DNA of 64,000 nt from Isoetes taiwanensis. Its lineage: Eukaryota > Streptophyta > Lycopodiopsida > Isoetales > Isoetaceae. Within the stretch, counting starts at the first letter, position 1. Each line of letters opens with the position of its first letter. The stretch covers positions 9,765,641 to 9,829,640 of the forward strand of contig JAJEKV010000033.1 of the NCBI GenBank assembly GCA_021234155.1, in the 5' to 3' direction. This document shows, piece by piece, positions 11,407-21,175 of the stretch. Both the position numbers and the translations under genes were made by a program. The notes beneath the pieces were generated by a model, which did not search any database, was not told where the DNA came from, and saw only the letters and a list, made by a program, of their open reading frames with translations.

Positions 11407-13660
11407 CCCTCAAATCTGTTTCGGACTTTCCATCCTTGATATTCCCATTTGGAAATACCAAAGTTCGCGCTTTTGGCGACCCTAGAAAATTGATGGGAAC
11501 AATTTTCTAGGCGGATAAGGACAAAATACTAGACAATTATAAATGTACCATATTTTTCCAATAGAAAATCCTATATTCCAAGTACAACATCAATACAATA
11601 GTTTCTTTGTGAATACTATAAGTATTTCCAAATTGTATAATTTTTACTCATCCCAATCAAGCTTACAATCTTAAAACAATAATTCTGAGTTCAAAATATG
11701 TCCCTTGATTTCCCAATGGAAATATCTTACTTGAAGTCTTGTTTTTTGAACCATCAGCTTAGAACGATAGATACATCAAAGCATGGAGCAAGAAACCTGG
11801 TTACCTGCAGTAGAACCAAAGGACAGTTAGCCTTAATCAGGGTAAGAGCCTAAGCTACTAACAGGTAAGCAGTAGGTTTCTTGGGTATTCCCCTTCACCA
11901 TGACTTTAATGGTACTAGTGTCAGTATGTAAACATTGAGCAAAACTCAGATTTCCAGGACTTATGTACAGCATAATAGCATACGGTCATAATTACCCAGC
12001 AGATTCTGCCTAGCATATAGTCATAACTATCCAAAGATATAGTCGAGAAAAGTACTCCCTTACCTTGGAGTCATATCCAAGCCCAACTAATCATTAAAAT
12101 TTCTGTACACATACATCATTAGTGCAGCAAGTGAAGTGCAATGTGAACTTCTTATGCAATTGTATCGGCATAAACATCATTGTATACTACGCGCTATCAC
12201 GGAGTTATTTTAAATTTTCAACAAGCAAATGCATTATCTATCCAAACAATAGATTATATCACGCCCATAGGATCCGGCAAATTCCAGCGATGAGATCTAT
12301 CCATAGATCGAGTACCCGACACCGGACATAACATATTTAAAGCAGCAAACAGCACCAAATGGTGTATTTTCCTAATCTACCATTTTCTTCTATCTAAAGC
12401 ATCTTATATCATGTATATTGTAGTGGATTTACTCCATTACTGCCTTAATATTAGTTGTGACGGTTCATTTTAGCACCATTATTTGTAGTCTCCATCCTCA
12501 AAGGCTCATGCCCCTTTCATATTCATGTAAGCACCAGATCTAGCATTTTATCTATAATTTCTTCAAACATGAAACCATACAAGTCCCTTTATTCTATCTT
12601 TCCATCTATTGCATTTAAGCAATCTACATAATCTCTATGATTCTACTTAGCACCTACCCAGCAATATTTTTCACATCTTAGCATTCTCGTTAAAATTCTG
12701 CATGAATGCAAATAGGTTAGCATTAACCTTGAATGATATTCGCCTCGAGAGGGCAATCCCTTGAGTTGTTTTGCTGCTGCTATATTTGCAGAATCGTCCT
12801 TTGTGTGACCACCATTGTCAGCAAGGATATCTTCATTTCCCTTGAACTTGTGCTACCTTCTACATTCTCATCATTCCCAACCGCTACCTTAGAAATTTCT
12901 AGCTCTTCAACTGATTTAACAGTGTTTCATAGCCTTAGGAATGCCCAACTCTTAGCATCTATCCCAGAGGGGCGGAATCGGTATCAAGCGGATGCCCCAT
13001 CGCCACATTTTATTACGCCTCCCTGTCCTTAGCAAGGATTTACCACACTGGTCGTGTACCTAGGTATCTGTAAATATTATCTAAAGTTTCAAATACCATT
13101 ATCTTTTTCTTTTCCAGCTACTTCTCTTGCCAGAGAAGCGTGCTTCTCCATCTTCTGCTTTGTATGTATCGGCCGGAACCCTAAGTTCTGGATATCCAGG
13201 AACCCTAAAAGTGAAACAATCCGTAGCCACAAGTGTTTATTTTTGTTTTCATGTGCCTTGGTTATTCAAGTTCATGCAAACGTGCATATAATAACCACAT
13301 GCAAATAATAACCCCATGCAAAAACTTTTTTGTTCAAGCATGTGACAAGTGCCTTGCATGCACCCAAAGGTTGCATGCATTTGCAATACAATGTTTCAAC
13401 GTAAAAATAAGGCTATGTTTTAAAAAAACTATTATTTGCACGACAAACTTTGTATTCATGCCCAAGCCCAAACCTTTGGGCAAGGAGACCTTGTACATGC
13501 CAACATGCAATATTTGCCCTTACAATGTATACAAGTAAACACTAGGCATAAGATCTTGAATACCAACAGGCCTTCCAAGTATTATCTAGGTTATCCATCC
13601 ATGGTTCGTTTGAGAAACAATACTCCTCAAATGCGCATATATCAGTATATTTATAATAAA
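11407..13660. repeat. Macrosatellite unit C, truncated (~2.25 kb)
   Basis: Third unit, collinear with units A and B until the sequence corresponding to about 7165 in unit A, where it breaks at an A run (13658-13672). At several diagnostic places in its first part (11760-11880) it reads what appears to be the ancestral CAG/CTG form, while in its middle (12160-12330) it is the unit with disrupted CAG/CTG sites. The A-run junction could mark a retroposition or repair event. Confidence 0.88.
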
Positions 13661-13674
13661 AAAAAAAAAAAAGA

Positions 13675-13744
13675 GATTTCAGGAATTGTTATTTTTACAT
13701 CCACATCAAATCCCCCTAGAACCCCCTGTTATTTTGCTACATAT
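13675..13744. repeat. 70-bp direct repeat, left copy
   Basis: This segment starts gatttcagg and ends ttgctacatat. It recurs at 21176-21244 just beyond the 3' LTR of the gypsy element, with one substitution and one single-base length difference. The two copies flank the tRNA-like segment plus the whole gypsy insertion. Confidence 0.85.
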
Positions 13745-13937
13745 TCTAAACGAGGTGCAATCAGATTCGTCGATCCTATGACCCAGATCGTATGTTGGGG
13801 CCTCTGGGCACCTCTCATTTCGCTTATAGTCATTTATGATTGGAGACGCCTATGATTTTGAAATATGAAATACGATTTTGCCTAAGGTTTTGAGGGAATA
13901 TCGAATCTCTATACGACTTTGCCTAAATATTAGAATA

Positions 13938-14016
13938 TGGAATACGGGGGCTCGAACCTCTACCGAAATTAACTCAATGTTCTAATAAAGCTACTTTAAC
14001 CAACGTACCCAGTGAA
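13938..14016 (-). other. tRNA-like sequence, probable SINE head
   Basis: Read on the minus strand, this stretch has a good pol III B-box (ggttcgagccc, plus-strand 13948-13958). Upstream is a degraded A-box-like gttggttaaag. Spacing and overall length are tRNA-like, but the stems are not convincingly paired, so I do not call a functional tRNA. A tRNA-derived SINE head with its body running down toward about 13745 is the simplest reading. A decayed tRNA pseudogene is the alternative. Confidence 0.45.
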
Positions 14017-14114
14017 CTAATGTGATTAATTTTTATCTTGAATCTATGTTTTTTTATAACAACCCATTCAATTATTTTAAGAATATATGTTCTATGATTC
14101 TTGGGGTGGTCACT

Positions 14115-14424
14115 ACTCACCACACTTGTCACCACTCATCACACTCACCACTATTGAGGTGGTATAGAAGACAGTATAATGTATATGGAATGATATACGC
14201 ATATGCACGCGTGCAGGATATTTGCACGTATACATTATGGAGGGATGATCATCACTGGGTTATCTGAGCAAAAAGAGAAGAACGGAGAGACGGTGTATTG
14301 AGAGAGAGTATTGTGCTTGATCGAGCTATGGAGATGATGTTGTGCATTGCATAGATTTGATGAATTGAAGCTTGGAGTATTGGTTTTCCATCCTTCTTGC
14401 AAGGTTAGAGTTCAGGCTCTAACA
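14115..14424 (+). repeat. 5' LTR of the Ty3/gypsy element
   Basis: It aligns with 20883-21173 over nearly its full length and ends in gctctaaca. Its start is eroded relative to the tgttgcc start of the 3' LTR, so the left edge is approximate. It has an extra ~18 bp after the CAC-rich head. The LTRs differ by several substitutions and indels, so the insertion is older than the nested element. Confidence 0.8.
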
Positions 14425-14427
14425 ATT

Positions 14428-14441
14428 TGGCGACCACGGTG
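14428..14441 (+). other. Primer-binding site, tRNA-Arg type
   Basis: Four bases after the LTR end is tggcgaccacggtg, close to the complement of the 3' end of plant tRNA-Arg including its CCA. Use of tRNA-Arg is a known trait of several Tat/Ogre elements, so this supports the clade call made from the second RNase H. Confidence 0.65.
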
Positions 14442-14771
14442 CTCGATAGACCATTGATCGGCAAGAATTTCCATTGAAAAAGGAGTTGTTACCATTGGTA
14501 TTGGTGATCGTTGGTAAAGAACGACACCATTGAGAAAAGAGCAATTTCTTGTGTGAAGGGGATTTTGCCGTAATTGATTTGTGGGGTGCAATTTGACAAG
14601 GGGAGCATAGTTTCATGCCCAAGAGAAGTAAGAAGGATATCTCACCAAGTTCGATCGTAACAAGAAGCGGACCGGTGAGTCAATTTTTGGGCTCAAAATT
14701 GCATCAAGATTCAATTTCGTTTTCAGATTTGGGAGCAGATCTGGGGGTCTAATTCTCAGATCCAGGAGGTT

Positions 14772-15155
14772 TTGATTCCATTTACCGATCTAGAAGGTAA
14801 TCCAATTTCGTTTTTCAAATTGAAGGGAGATTCAATTTCGTTTTTCCAATTTCAAGAAATCCAAGAAGAGGCAGAGATGGCTTTATTACCACCTATGGTA
14901 TGGGGTTTTCAGACAATGGGGATTCCAAAGTTTGATGATCTGGTGGATCGGGATCCTTTGAAGCATATTGTGAAGTTTGAGAGGTATTGCCAGCAATGTA
15001 AGTTACCGGCTGCTGATTACTTGCTTTGGTTTCATAGTTCTTTGCAAGATTCAGTGGAGGAATGGGCACAAACCCAGCCAGATACCATGACATATCAGGA
15101 ATTAAAGCATTCATTGCTAATTATCAAGAAGTCCATGGTAAGGACAAGACTATAA
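14772..15155 (+). pseudogene. gypsy gag fragment
   Basis: A 127-codon frame contains a retrotransposon gag-like segment: F-D-D-L, then D-P-L-K-H-I-V-K-F-E-R-Y, then W-F-H-S-S-L, then V-E-E-W-A. This matches the helical capsid region in arrangement, although it is short. The frame ends early, and 15156-15440 has no coding character, so most of gag, including any zinc knuckle, is lost or out of frame. Confidence 0.6.
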
Positions 15156-15445
15156 AAAGGTGGACAAATTTCTTCGCAATTGGCACTACTCTTGGTTCTT
15201 GCACCTTTTTATATACATCCCTTAATGGGACATCTTTTGGGATGTAAATATATAAGAAAAGAGAAAAAAACCATATTTTTTAAGGTTAACACATATGGCT
15301 TGTATTGAAATACATCATAACCATATATCACTTGAAAGATCTTTTCATTCTGCATCTAATGCAACAAACGCCGCAGCATTTTCATGAGTAGATCAAAAGT
15401 TATAGGGAAAAAATGACAGCAATGAAGTTGTTAATGCTGCATTAA

Positions 15446-16351
15446 TTGCAGTTTGATGTAGAGTACTCATTCTATTGGAGGATTCTTATGGGGACAAAAG
15501 GAGATCTCAAATTACCTCTAATGACCTCTTTTCCAAAGGCTTTGAAGGGACAAGCTTTGAAGGTATCAGCACCTAAGAAGGTGCAATTTAATGTGCTGCC
15601 CACAGAACAGTTTCAGTCTATAGAAGAAAATCAGCCCATAGTGATGCCTCCTATGGTAGATGAGGAAATTCAAAATGAAGATGGTGTGATCAGCCAAGTT
15701 TTGGCCACTAAAGTTACACTTACTCTGGAGCAATTGATGCATTATTCTCCAAATTTGTTGCAAGAGTTAGGGGGAAGAACAAAATCAGAAATTTCAGTCC
15801 AACAAATCATTTCAAATGATACCAATAAGAGTAGAATGGAGCCACCAGCCCGGCAATCCAAGAATCCAGGGCCATTTCTTTGTGATGTGAGTATTAATGG
15901 ATATTTAATCAAAGACGCCAACATAGATACCGGCAGCGGAGTGAATGTAATGCCTTACCATATAATGCTTCAAGTTGGATTGAAAATGATGGAACTGACA
16001 ACTATGATGCTCAAAGCATTCAATCAAATGAAGGTGCAGCCTATGGGAGTCATAAGAAATGTCTTATGCAAAGTCTATGAGGTGGAAGCAATCTTGGATT
16101 TCATGGTTTTGAAATTTCTAGAGAGTGTGCATGCTGAAACTTATACTTTGTTGTTGAGTCGTACATGGTTAGATGCCGTACAAGCTGAGACTTCATGGAG
16201 GAAGCGCGAAATGAACATCTTTCAAGGAGAACACAAGGTTACTATAGATCATCCTCTGAAATCAGCAAAAGGTACCTTTCTTTGCAATCCTTCTTTGAGC
16301 AGCACGCAGTTAGAAATCAGCAAAGAGAATGCTATGGTGTCAGGGCAGTAA
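15446..16351 (+). pseudogene. gypsy aspartic protease region
   Basis: This open frame of 301 codons has a retropepsin-like domain in its second half (about residues 145-265). The active-site motif D-T-G-S-G-V-N-V-M-P is visible at about residues 161-170, followed by a beta-rich region and a terminal R-T-W-L-D-A segment typical of plant gypsy proteases. The N-terminal ~140 residues are linker-like. Together with 16373-16600, which continues in another frame, it joins the protease to the RNase H that follows. The protease itself has kept its catalytic residue. Confidence 0.75.
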
Positions 16352-16602
16352 GGTCTTAGTTGTTTTCATGTCTTGGAAGTGGGTGACAAGGAAGATAAGA
16401 CTTTGTACAAGTGGTTAAAAGGTACTCAAATTTCAGAAATATGTCATTTACAGCAGCAAGTTGCAGATAAGTATATCCAAAGACTTGAAAGTATTGGTGA
16501 AGATGAGTTACAAGAGACTCTTGTAAACATGCAGGAGGAGTCCATTCAAAGACCCATTGGTGAGACTTATTTCAGCAAGGTATTGATCAAGGTCAAGTAG
16601 AG

Positions 16603-17418
16603 ATGTTGATTTTGACATCAAGCATGGATGGAATAAACAGAAATCAGCCCACTATGGAAGGACAAATGTATTTTGATGGTGCATTCTCTAAACTCAAGAA
16701 TTATGGAGGTGTAGGAGTATTTCTGATATATGGGCATAAAAAGAAGATTGTTACATTGAGTATGCCATGCACTGCAAGCAGTAATAATGAGGCTGAATAT
16801 CATGCACTTATTCAAGGGATGACTTTAGCAAAGAAGAAGCATGTTGATTGTTTAACTATTTTTGGAGATTTGGTGTGTCAACAACTTATGGATCAATTTC
16901 AGGTTTTAAGTGCTAATTTGAAAAGCTTACATCAACAAGCCATGGATTTGAAGGCGTATTTTCAGCAGTGCATTGTGGTACATGTTCCAAGAGAACAAAA
17001 CAGTGTGGCAGATGCTTTAGCACAATCGGCAATGGTGCAAGCAGCTTGGTGGCATGCGCACATTCTAGAGGATGAGGTAAATCAGATCAGTCCATGTTCA
17101 TCACAGTCATCACAGTCACCACATGCACCACATTCATCACATCCACCACATCCATTACAGTCACCACAGTCATCACACGCACCACATTCATCACACTCAC
17201 CACATTCACCACATTCATCACAGTCACCACATTCCGTCAAGAATATCAATATTTCTCAAGGAAATCAAGAAAAATTGGTTACTATTGGAGGCGATCTTAC
17301 TCAAGAGGAGGAACGTGATTTGATATCTTTGTTAAGAGAATTTAGAGATATTTTGGCAAGAGATTACAAAGAATTAAAGGCATTCCACCAGAGGTTGTGG
17401 TTCATATCATTGATTTGA
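16603..17418 (+). pseudogene. Additional RNase H domain (aRNH type) plus repetitive linker
   Basis: Residues ~20-150 form an RNase H of the plant/archaeal-like type. All four acidic positions are visible: Y-F-D-G-A, N-N-E-A-E-Y, F-G-D-L-V and V-A-D-A-L. It lies between protease and reverse transcriptase. In the Tat elements I know of, such an extra RNase H usually lies after the native one, so the position is noteworthy. It is followed by a Ser/His/Pro linker (about residues 165-207) encoded by a CAC/CAT-rich trinucleotide repeat. Near 17370 the frame shifts and the start of reverse transcriptase continues one frame over. Confidence 0.75.
17095..17232 (+). repeat. CAC/CAT/TCA trinucleotide repeat linker
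   Basis: About 140 bp of cac-cat-tca-cag triplets encode S/P/H-rich sequence in the gypsy frame and give Thr/Ile-rich or His-rich frames in the other two registers. Those other frames should not be annotated as proteins. The LTR heads carry a similar CAC-rich run (14117-14153), which hints at shared origin or parallel slippage. Confidence 0.8.
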
Positions 17419-18222
17419 AACAAGGATCAAAACCAGTCCAACAAGCTCAAGAGAGAATGAGTCCAGCAATAGAGGAGCAAGTAAAGGGTGAAGTCATGAA
17501 GCTTTTGGAGGCGGGATTTATTGTACCAGTGCCAAATTCAGATTGGATCAGTTCTATTGTACTAGTGAATCCGAGTATGCATTTATTACAGGGATCTCAA
17601 CAAAGCTACCAAAAGAGACCATTTTCCTACACCATTCATAGACACCTTGTTGGATATTGTTGCAGGAAATCAGGCCTATTCTTTCTTGGATGGTTACTCA
17701 GGATATAATCAGATCCAAATCTATCCACCACATCAAGCAATGATGGCTTTTCGAACACCTTTTGGCATTTATGCTTATAAGATATTACCTTTTGGCCTTA
17801 CAAATGCTCCAGCCACATTTCAGCGAGCTATGACATATGCTTTTCATGACATTTTAGACTATTTGAGAGTCTTTATAGATGACCTAACCGTGTTTTCAAA
17901 TCCAAGAAGGGATCATTTGGATCACCTCAGAAAAGTTCTTGAAAGATGCCGATTGTATGGCATAAGTTTGAATCCTGCTAAGTGTATTTTCTTCACTAGA
18001 GGGGGAAAACTATTGGGCAATTATGTTTCAGAAAAGGGATTACAAGTGGATCATGGTAAAATTGCAGCCTTGGAGAAAGTGAAACCACCTACAAATGTAT
18101 CCCAAGTGAGAAGCTCATATGGCCAACTCAGTTTTAATAGGAGGTATTTGCACAATTTTGGTAAAGTAACTCAGCCACTTGTGGATTGTATGAAGCAAGG
18201 GCAGAATTTTAGATGGAAGGAG
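17370..18222 (+). pseudogene. gypsy reverse transcriptase
   Basis: This is the reverse transcriptase of the Ty3/gypsy element, read across two frames. Visible family blocks are a basic entry segment with E-A-G-F-I-V-P-V, then D-L-N-K-A-T, then F-L-D-G-Y-S-G-Y-N-Q-I, then F-R-T-P-F-G and P-F-G-L-T-N-A-P-A-T-F-Q. The catalytic box reads F-I-D-D-L, an accepted variant of Y-x-D-D. A short piece between the first two blocks is deleted, so one palm motif is missing. The coding sequence is then cut at 18222 by the nested LTR element. Confidence 0.85.
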
Positions 18223-18560
18223 TGTCAAGGTTGCACCAAGAAAGGGAGAGAAGGGGATGCACACCAATATCCGAGAGCGCAAGCTCCCAAAACAAAGGCA
18301 AATTCGAATTGTATTCAATGCTCTGTATCAATACATGAAGTACAATGATATAAACAAAACGGTGATACTAAGAATAGTATTAGCCGTTCACCCACCGCCC
18401 ACTAATAACAGCCGTTACTTAGTTAGGTCGGTGCTCAGTGCTGATAAGGTGCTGACTCTGTTCAGTTCAGCACTTTCTCAGCACCACTGTGCTGAGTGCT
18501 GAGTCACTGCTTCTGCACGTCTAGCAAGATGGTGGTCTCGATATCATATATATCTTGACA
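18223..18560 (-). repeat. LTR of nested element (3' in element orientation)
   Basis: The 338-bp repeat begins tgtcaaggttgc and ends atatatcttgaca, with TG/CA ends. It matches 19577-19914 except for about two substitutions (near 18305 and 18322). On the plus strand it contains gctgagtgctgagtc-type short repeats near its right third. Confidence 0.93.
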
Positions 18561-18644
18561 CTCCTCCTTGATGAGAGATCGCCATCTCCATGCTCAGCCT
18601 CCTCCTCCTGGAGATAAGATCTGAATCTTGGTCAAAACTGTCGC

Positions 18645-19023
18645 TTAATCAGGGTCATCTGAAAAGCTCAGAAACCAAGTTTGCATGAAGAGATCAGCTC
18701 TATTCTCTCTGATAGGTAAATAGACCTGCTGATCAACCACTGTATCAGAAACAATAAGTCGATAGAGTTTGTCTTTGATATCCACAATTGTTTTGCCAAG
18801 AGGAACATGAAAATTATAGAGCCTCGATATGGGCAATAGAAGCATCAGATATGATTACTTCGTTAAGACTTATGGATTCAACAACCATAAATGCAGCTAC
18901 TCCAACAATGCTAGGTCGAAATTCTCCATGAAAATCAAACCTTAGTACCTTCGCTTGACCTTGATCAAGTGTTGCTAGAAGTAAAGAGTCAACTGCTCCT
19001 CCTTGCTTTGGAATCATGATCAT
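18645..19023 (-). pseudogene. Unidentified coding remnant inside the nested element
   Basis: Two minus-strand frames (18814-19023 and 18645-18845) overlap by about 30 bases and read like a single ~120-residue product with one frameshift. The composition is protein-like, but it does not resemble protease, integrase or reverse transcriptase. It could be the degraded C-terminal part of gag or a captured host fragment. I do not recognise it. Confidence 0.35.
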
Positions 19024-19079
19024 ATATGATGCATATTCAACTCCTTCACAATCAAGTGAATTAAGATCTCCTCCTTGAT

Positions 19080-19526
19080 CTAGAAACAGAAAAGAGTTGA
19101 GTGCCTCATGATCTGCTTCATGTGATCTGAGAACTCGTCAAGACTTTCAGCAGTCTCGTCCCAGCACATATCCATCACCTCTGCATACAAGTGCCCAATC
19201 TTATGGGTCTTTTGGTCATGCTTCTCAATGAGAGCATGCCACAAATCGTGGCTGTTCTCTTGCTGGAACTCATCAAGGATAGAGTCAGCTAAGGAGAGCC
19301 CGATATATGCCATCGCCTTGTCATCTCAGCGCTGCCAAGCATGCAAATCAGCAATATTCTTGGCATCCGGTGCAGGTTCTTGGCCATTGACAATTCCCCA
19401 AACTCCTTCATTCTTGAGAATGAAGATCATTCTACTTTTCCATTGCTGGAAACCTGTGCCGTCAAAGATTTGAATCGCATGACTGCCAGGGAAGGTAATC
19501 TGGTTGTAGCTTGCATCCTTCTCCAT
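19080..19526 (-). pseudogene. copia-type gag (UBN2-like) with one in-frame stop
   Basis: Two frames on the minus strand are the same reading frame, separated by a single TGA at about 19323-19325. The upstream part has F-D-G-T-G-F-Q-Q-W-K and N-E-G-V-W-G-I-V-N-G, the usual start of Ty1/copia gag. After the stop comes A-Y-I-G-L-S-L-A-D-S and a helical D-L-W-H-A-L segment. The stop probably replaced an arginine codon by C-to-T deamination (CGA to TGA), as is common in methylated plant repeats. Otherwise the capsid-like region is well preserved. Confidence 0.8.
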
Positions 19527-19576
19527 TGCTGTGTTGATCTTGAATCAATCTCAGCACACCTAGTGCTCTGATACCA

Positions 19577-19914
19577 TGTCAAGGTTGCACCAAGAAAGGG
19601 AGAGAAGGGGATGCACACCAATATCCGAGAGCGCAAGCTCCCAAAACAAAGGCAAATTGGAATTGTATTCAATGCTATGTATCAATACATGAAGTACAAT
19701 GATATAAACAAAACGGTGATACTAAGAATAGTATTAGCCGTTCACCCACCGCCCACTAATAACAGCCGTTACTTAGTTAGGTCGGTGCTCAGTGCTGATA
19801 AGGTGCTGACTCTGTTCAGTTCAGCACTTTCTCAGCACCACTGTGCTGAGTGCTGAGTCACTGCTTCTGCACGTCTAGCAAGATGGTGGTCTCGATATCA
19901 TATATATCTTGACA
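19577..19914 (-). repeat. LTR of nested element (5' in element orientation)
   Basis: Second 338-bp LTR with the same TG/CA ends. The primer-binding site for initiator tRNA-Met lies immediately beside it at about 19559-19576 on the minus strand. It is followed on the plus strand by the target-site duplication aggag and the resumed gypsy coding sequence. Confidence 0.93.
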
Positions 19915-19919
19915 AGGAG

Positions 19920-20300
19920 GACGCTCAAGAAGCATTTGAATGGTGCCTTGGACAATTGAAAGAGAGAAGTTTGCTGATTCCTCCAAGAATGAGTGAGCCA
20001 TTTCATTTATTTTCTACAGTTTGGGAGCAAGCTTTGGCTGTCACACTATGTCAGATTAGCAAAAGCATTATGATGTGAATTACTATGCTAGCAGGCTATT
20101 AACTCCACAAGAGCAGAAATGGACTCATGTGGAGCATCTTGGGTTGGCATTGAAGTGGGCCTTGAATAAATTTATACATTATCTTCTTTCTTCACAATGG
20201 AATTCAGCAAATGTACAGTATGTCTACATTCATATGGATGTGAACCCATTGCCATGCATTTACAATAAGACTGTCCAAGATCCTAAGTTTACATAATGGG
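19920..20300 (+). pseudogene. gypsy native RNase H region, degenerate
   Basis: After the nested element the gypsy polyprotein resumes with A-F-E-W-C-L-G-Q-L-K, then F-H-L-F-S-T-V-W-E-Q-A-L-A-V-T-L-C-Q, then Y-Y-A-S-R-L-L-T-P-Q-E and A-L-K-W-A-L-N-K-F. This is the RNase H normally fused to gypsy reverse transcriptase. The expected T-D-A-S motif reads S-T-V-W, so the first catalytic aspartate is absent. A stop lies near 20075 and another near 20296. Loss of activity here would be tolerated if the upstream extra RNase H had taken over. Confidence 0.7.
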
Positions 20301-20323
20301 CTCTTATCATACAAGAATTTGAA

Positions 20324-20836
20324 TTGAAGTATGTTAAGATGGCTCAAGGAGCTCATAATCCAAGTGCCTATTTGAGTAGTGGTGCTGAAATAGAAGAGGA
20401 AACAGACCAGCTAGTAGCAGTTCAGGATAATGGTGTATTACAAGGGTTCATTGAGACCATGGATCTTTGGTATGCCAATATATACAGGTATTTACAAGAT
20501 CAGACTTATCCTTCATCATTTTCAAAGCAACAAAAGCATGCTCTTAGAGTACAAGCCGCTGGTTATGTGGTGCATGAGGCTATTCTTTATAAGAGGACTA
20601 TGGAAGGTCTCTTATTAAGGTGTGTTGCTGGTCAGCAAACTCATGATTTGTTGCAGCAAGCACATGATTGTCAGGGGCATTTTGCAGCCAGAACTACAGC
20701 TAGGAAGATCCTTCATTGGGGATATTATTGGCCAACTCTTTACAAGGATACTAGAGACTTTGTTAGCAAATGTAAGAAGTGTCAAAGGCACAAGCAGTTA
20801 ACAGGCCATAATATATGCCATTCCATCCTATTTTAA
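20324..20836 (+). pseudogene. gypsy integrase zinc-binding domain, truncated
   Basis: This is a 170-codon frame. Its C-terminal third holds the H2C2 integrase zinc finger: H-D-C-Q-G-H-F at about residue 115 and C-K-K-C-Q-R-H at about residue 154, with the intervening W-G-Y-Y-W-P-T-L. The catalytic D-D-E core that should follow is missing. The frame ends shortly after the finger and the 3' LTR begins about 45 bp later, so there is a large 3' internal deletion. No polypurine tract is visible. Confidence 0.8.
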
Positions 20837-20882
20837 GCGTACTAACAACAACAAGATCCAACAAGATCCTATTGTAAGTTAC

Positions 20883-21173
20883 TGTTGCCACACTTGTCAC
20901 CACTCACCACACTCATAGAAGACAGTATACTGTATATGGAGTGATATACGCATATGCACGCGTGCATGATATTTGCACGTATGCATTATGGAGGGATGAT
21001 CATCACTGGGTTATCCGAGCAAAGAGAGAAGAACGGGGAGACGGTGTATTGAGAGAGAGTATTGTGCTTTATCGAGCTATGGAGATGATGTTGTGCATTG
21101 CATAGATTTGATGAATTGAAGCTTGGAGTATTGGTTTTCCATCCTTCTTGCAAGGTTAGAGCAGGCTCTAACA
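20883..21173 (+). repeat. 3' LTR of the Ty3/gypsy element
   Basis: The LTR starts tgttgcc and ends ctctaaca, a matched TG/CA pair. It keeps the CAC-rich head, a palindromic region with catatgcacgcgtgca and the same terminal 130 bp as the 5' LTR. It is followed by atgat and the right copy of the 70-bp repeat. Confidence 0.85.
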
Positions 21174-21175
21174 AT

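Larger units (their letters stand above)
18223..19914 (-). mobile_element. Nested gag-only LTR element (TR-GAG-like), minus strand
   Basis: A compact 1692-bp element has two 338-bp LTRs and a perfect 5-bp target-site duplication (aggag at 18218-18222 and 19915-19919). Orientation is minus: next to the LTR at 19577 the minus strand reads tggtatcagagcactagg, the classic initiator tRNA-Met primer site. The purine tract caaggaggag lies against the other LTR. It codes for gag and a short unknown region but has no protease, integrase or reverse transcriptase. This is the definition of a non-autonomous TR-GAG element, presumably mobilised by a copia partner. The LTRs differ at only about two positions, so it inserted recently. 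Confidence 0.9.
14115..21173 (+). mobile_element. Ty3/gypsy LTR retrotransposon (Tat-like), defective, with nested insertion
   Basis: The element carries two LTRs, a primer-binding site matching tRNA-Arg and, in order, gag remnant, retropepsin, extra RNase H, reverse transcriptase, native RNase H and the integrase zinc finger. The integrase core and most of the downstream region are deleted, and the coding frame is broken several times, so it is not autonomous. Without the nested element it is about 5.36 kb. A-T-G-A-T occurs right after the 3' LTR and also at 14094-14098 near the 5' LTR. This may be the target-site duplication, but the 5' LTR start is too eroded to be sure. Confidence 0.85.

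Noticed and set aside
17095-17232. Regular short repeat considered as a CRISPR array
   Set aside because: Trinucleotide slippage repeat without spacers, in eukaryotic DNA.
17094-17323. Histidine-rich and Thr/Ile-rich small proteins
   Set aside because: Alternative registers of the CAC/CAT trinucleotide linker inside the gypsy element.
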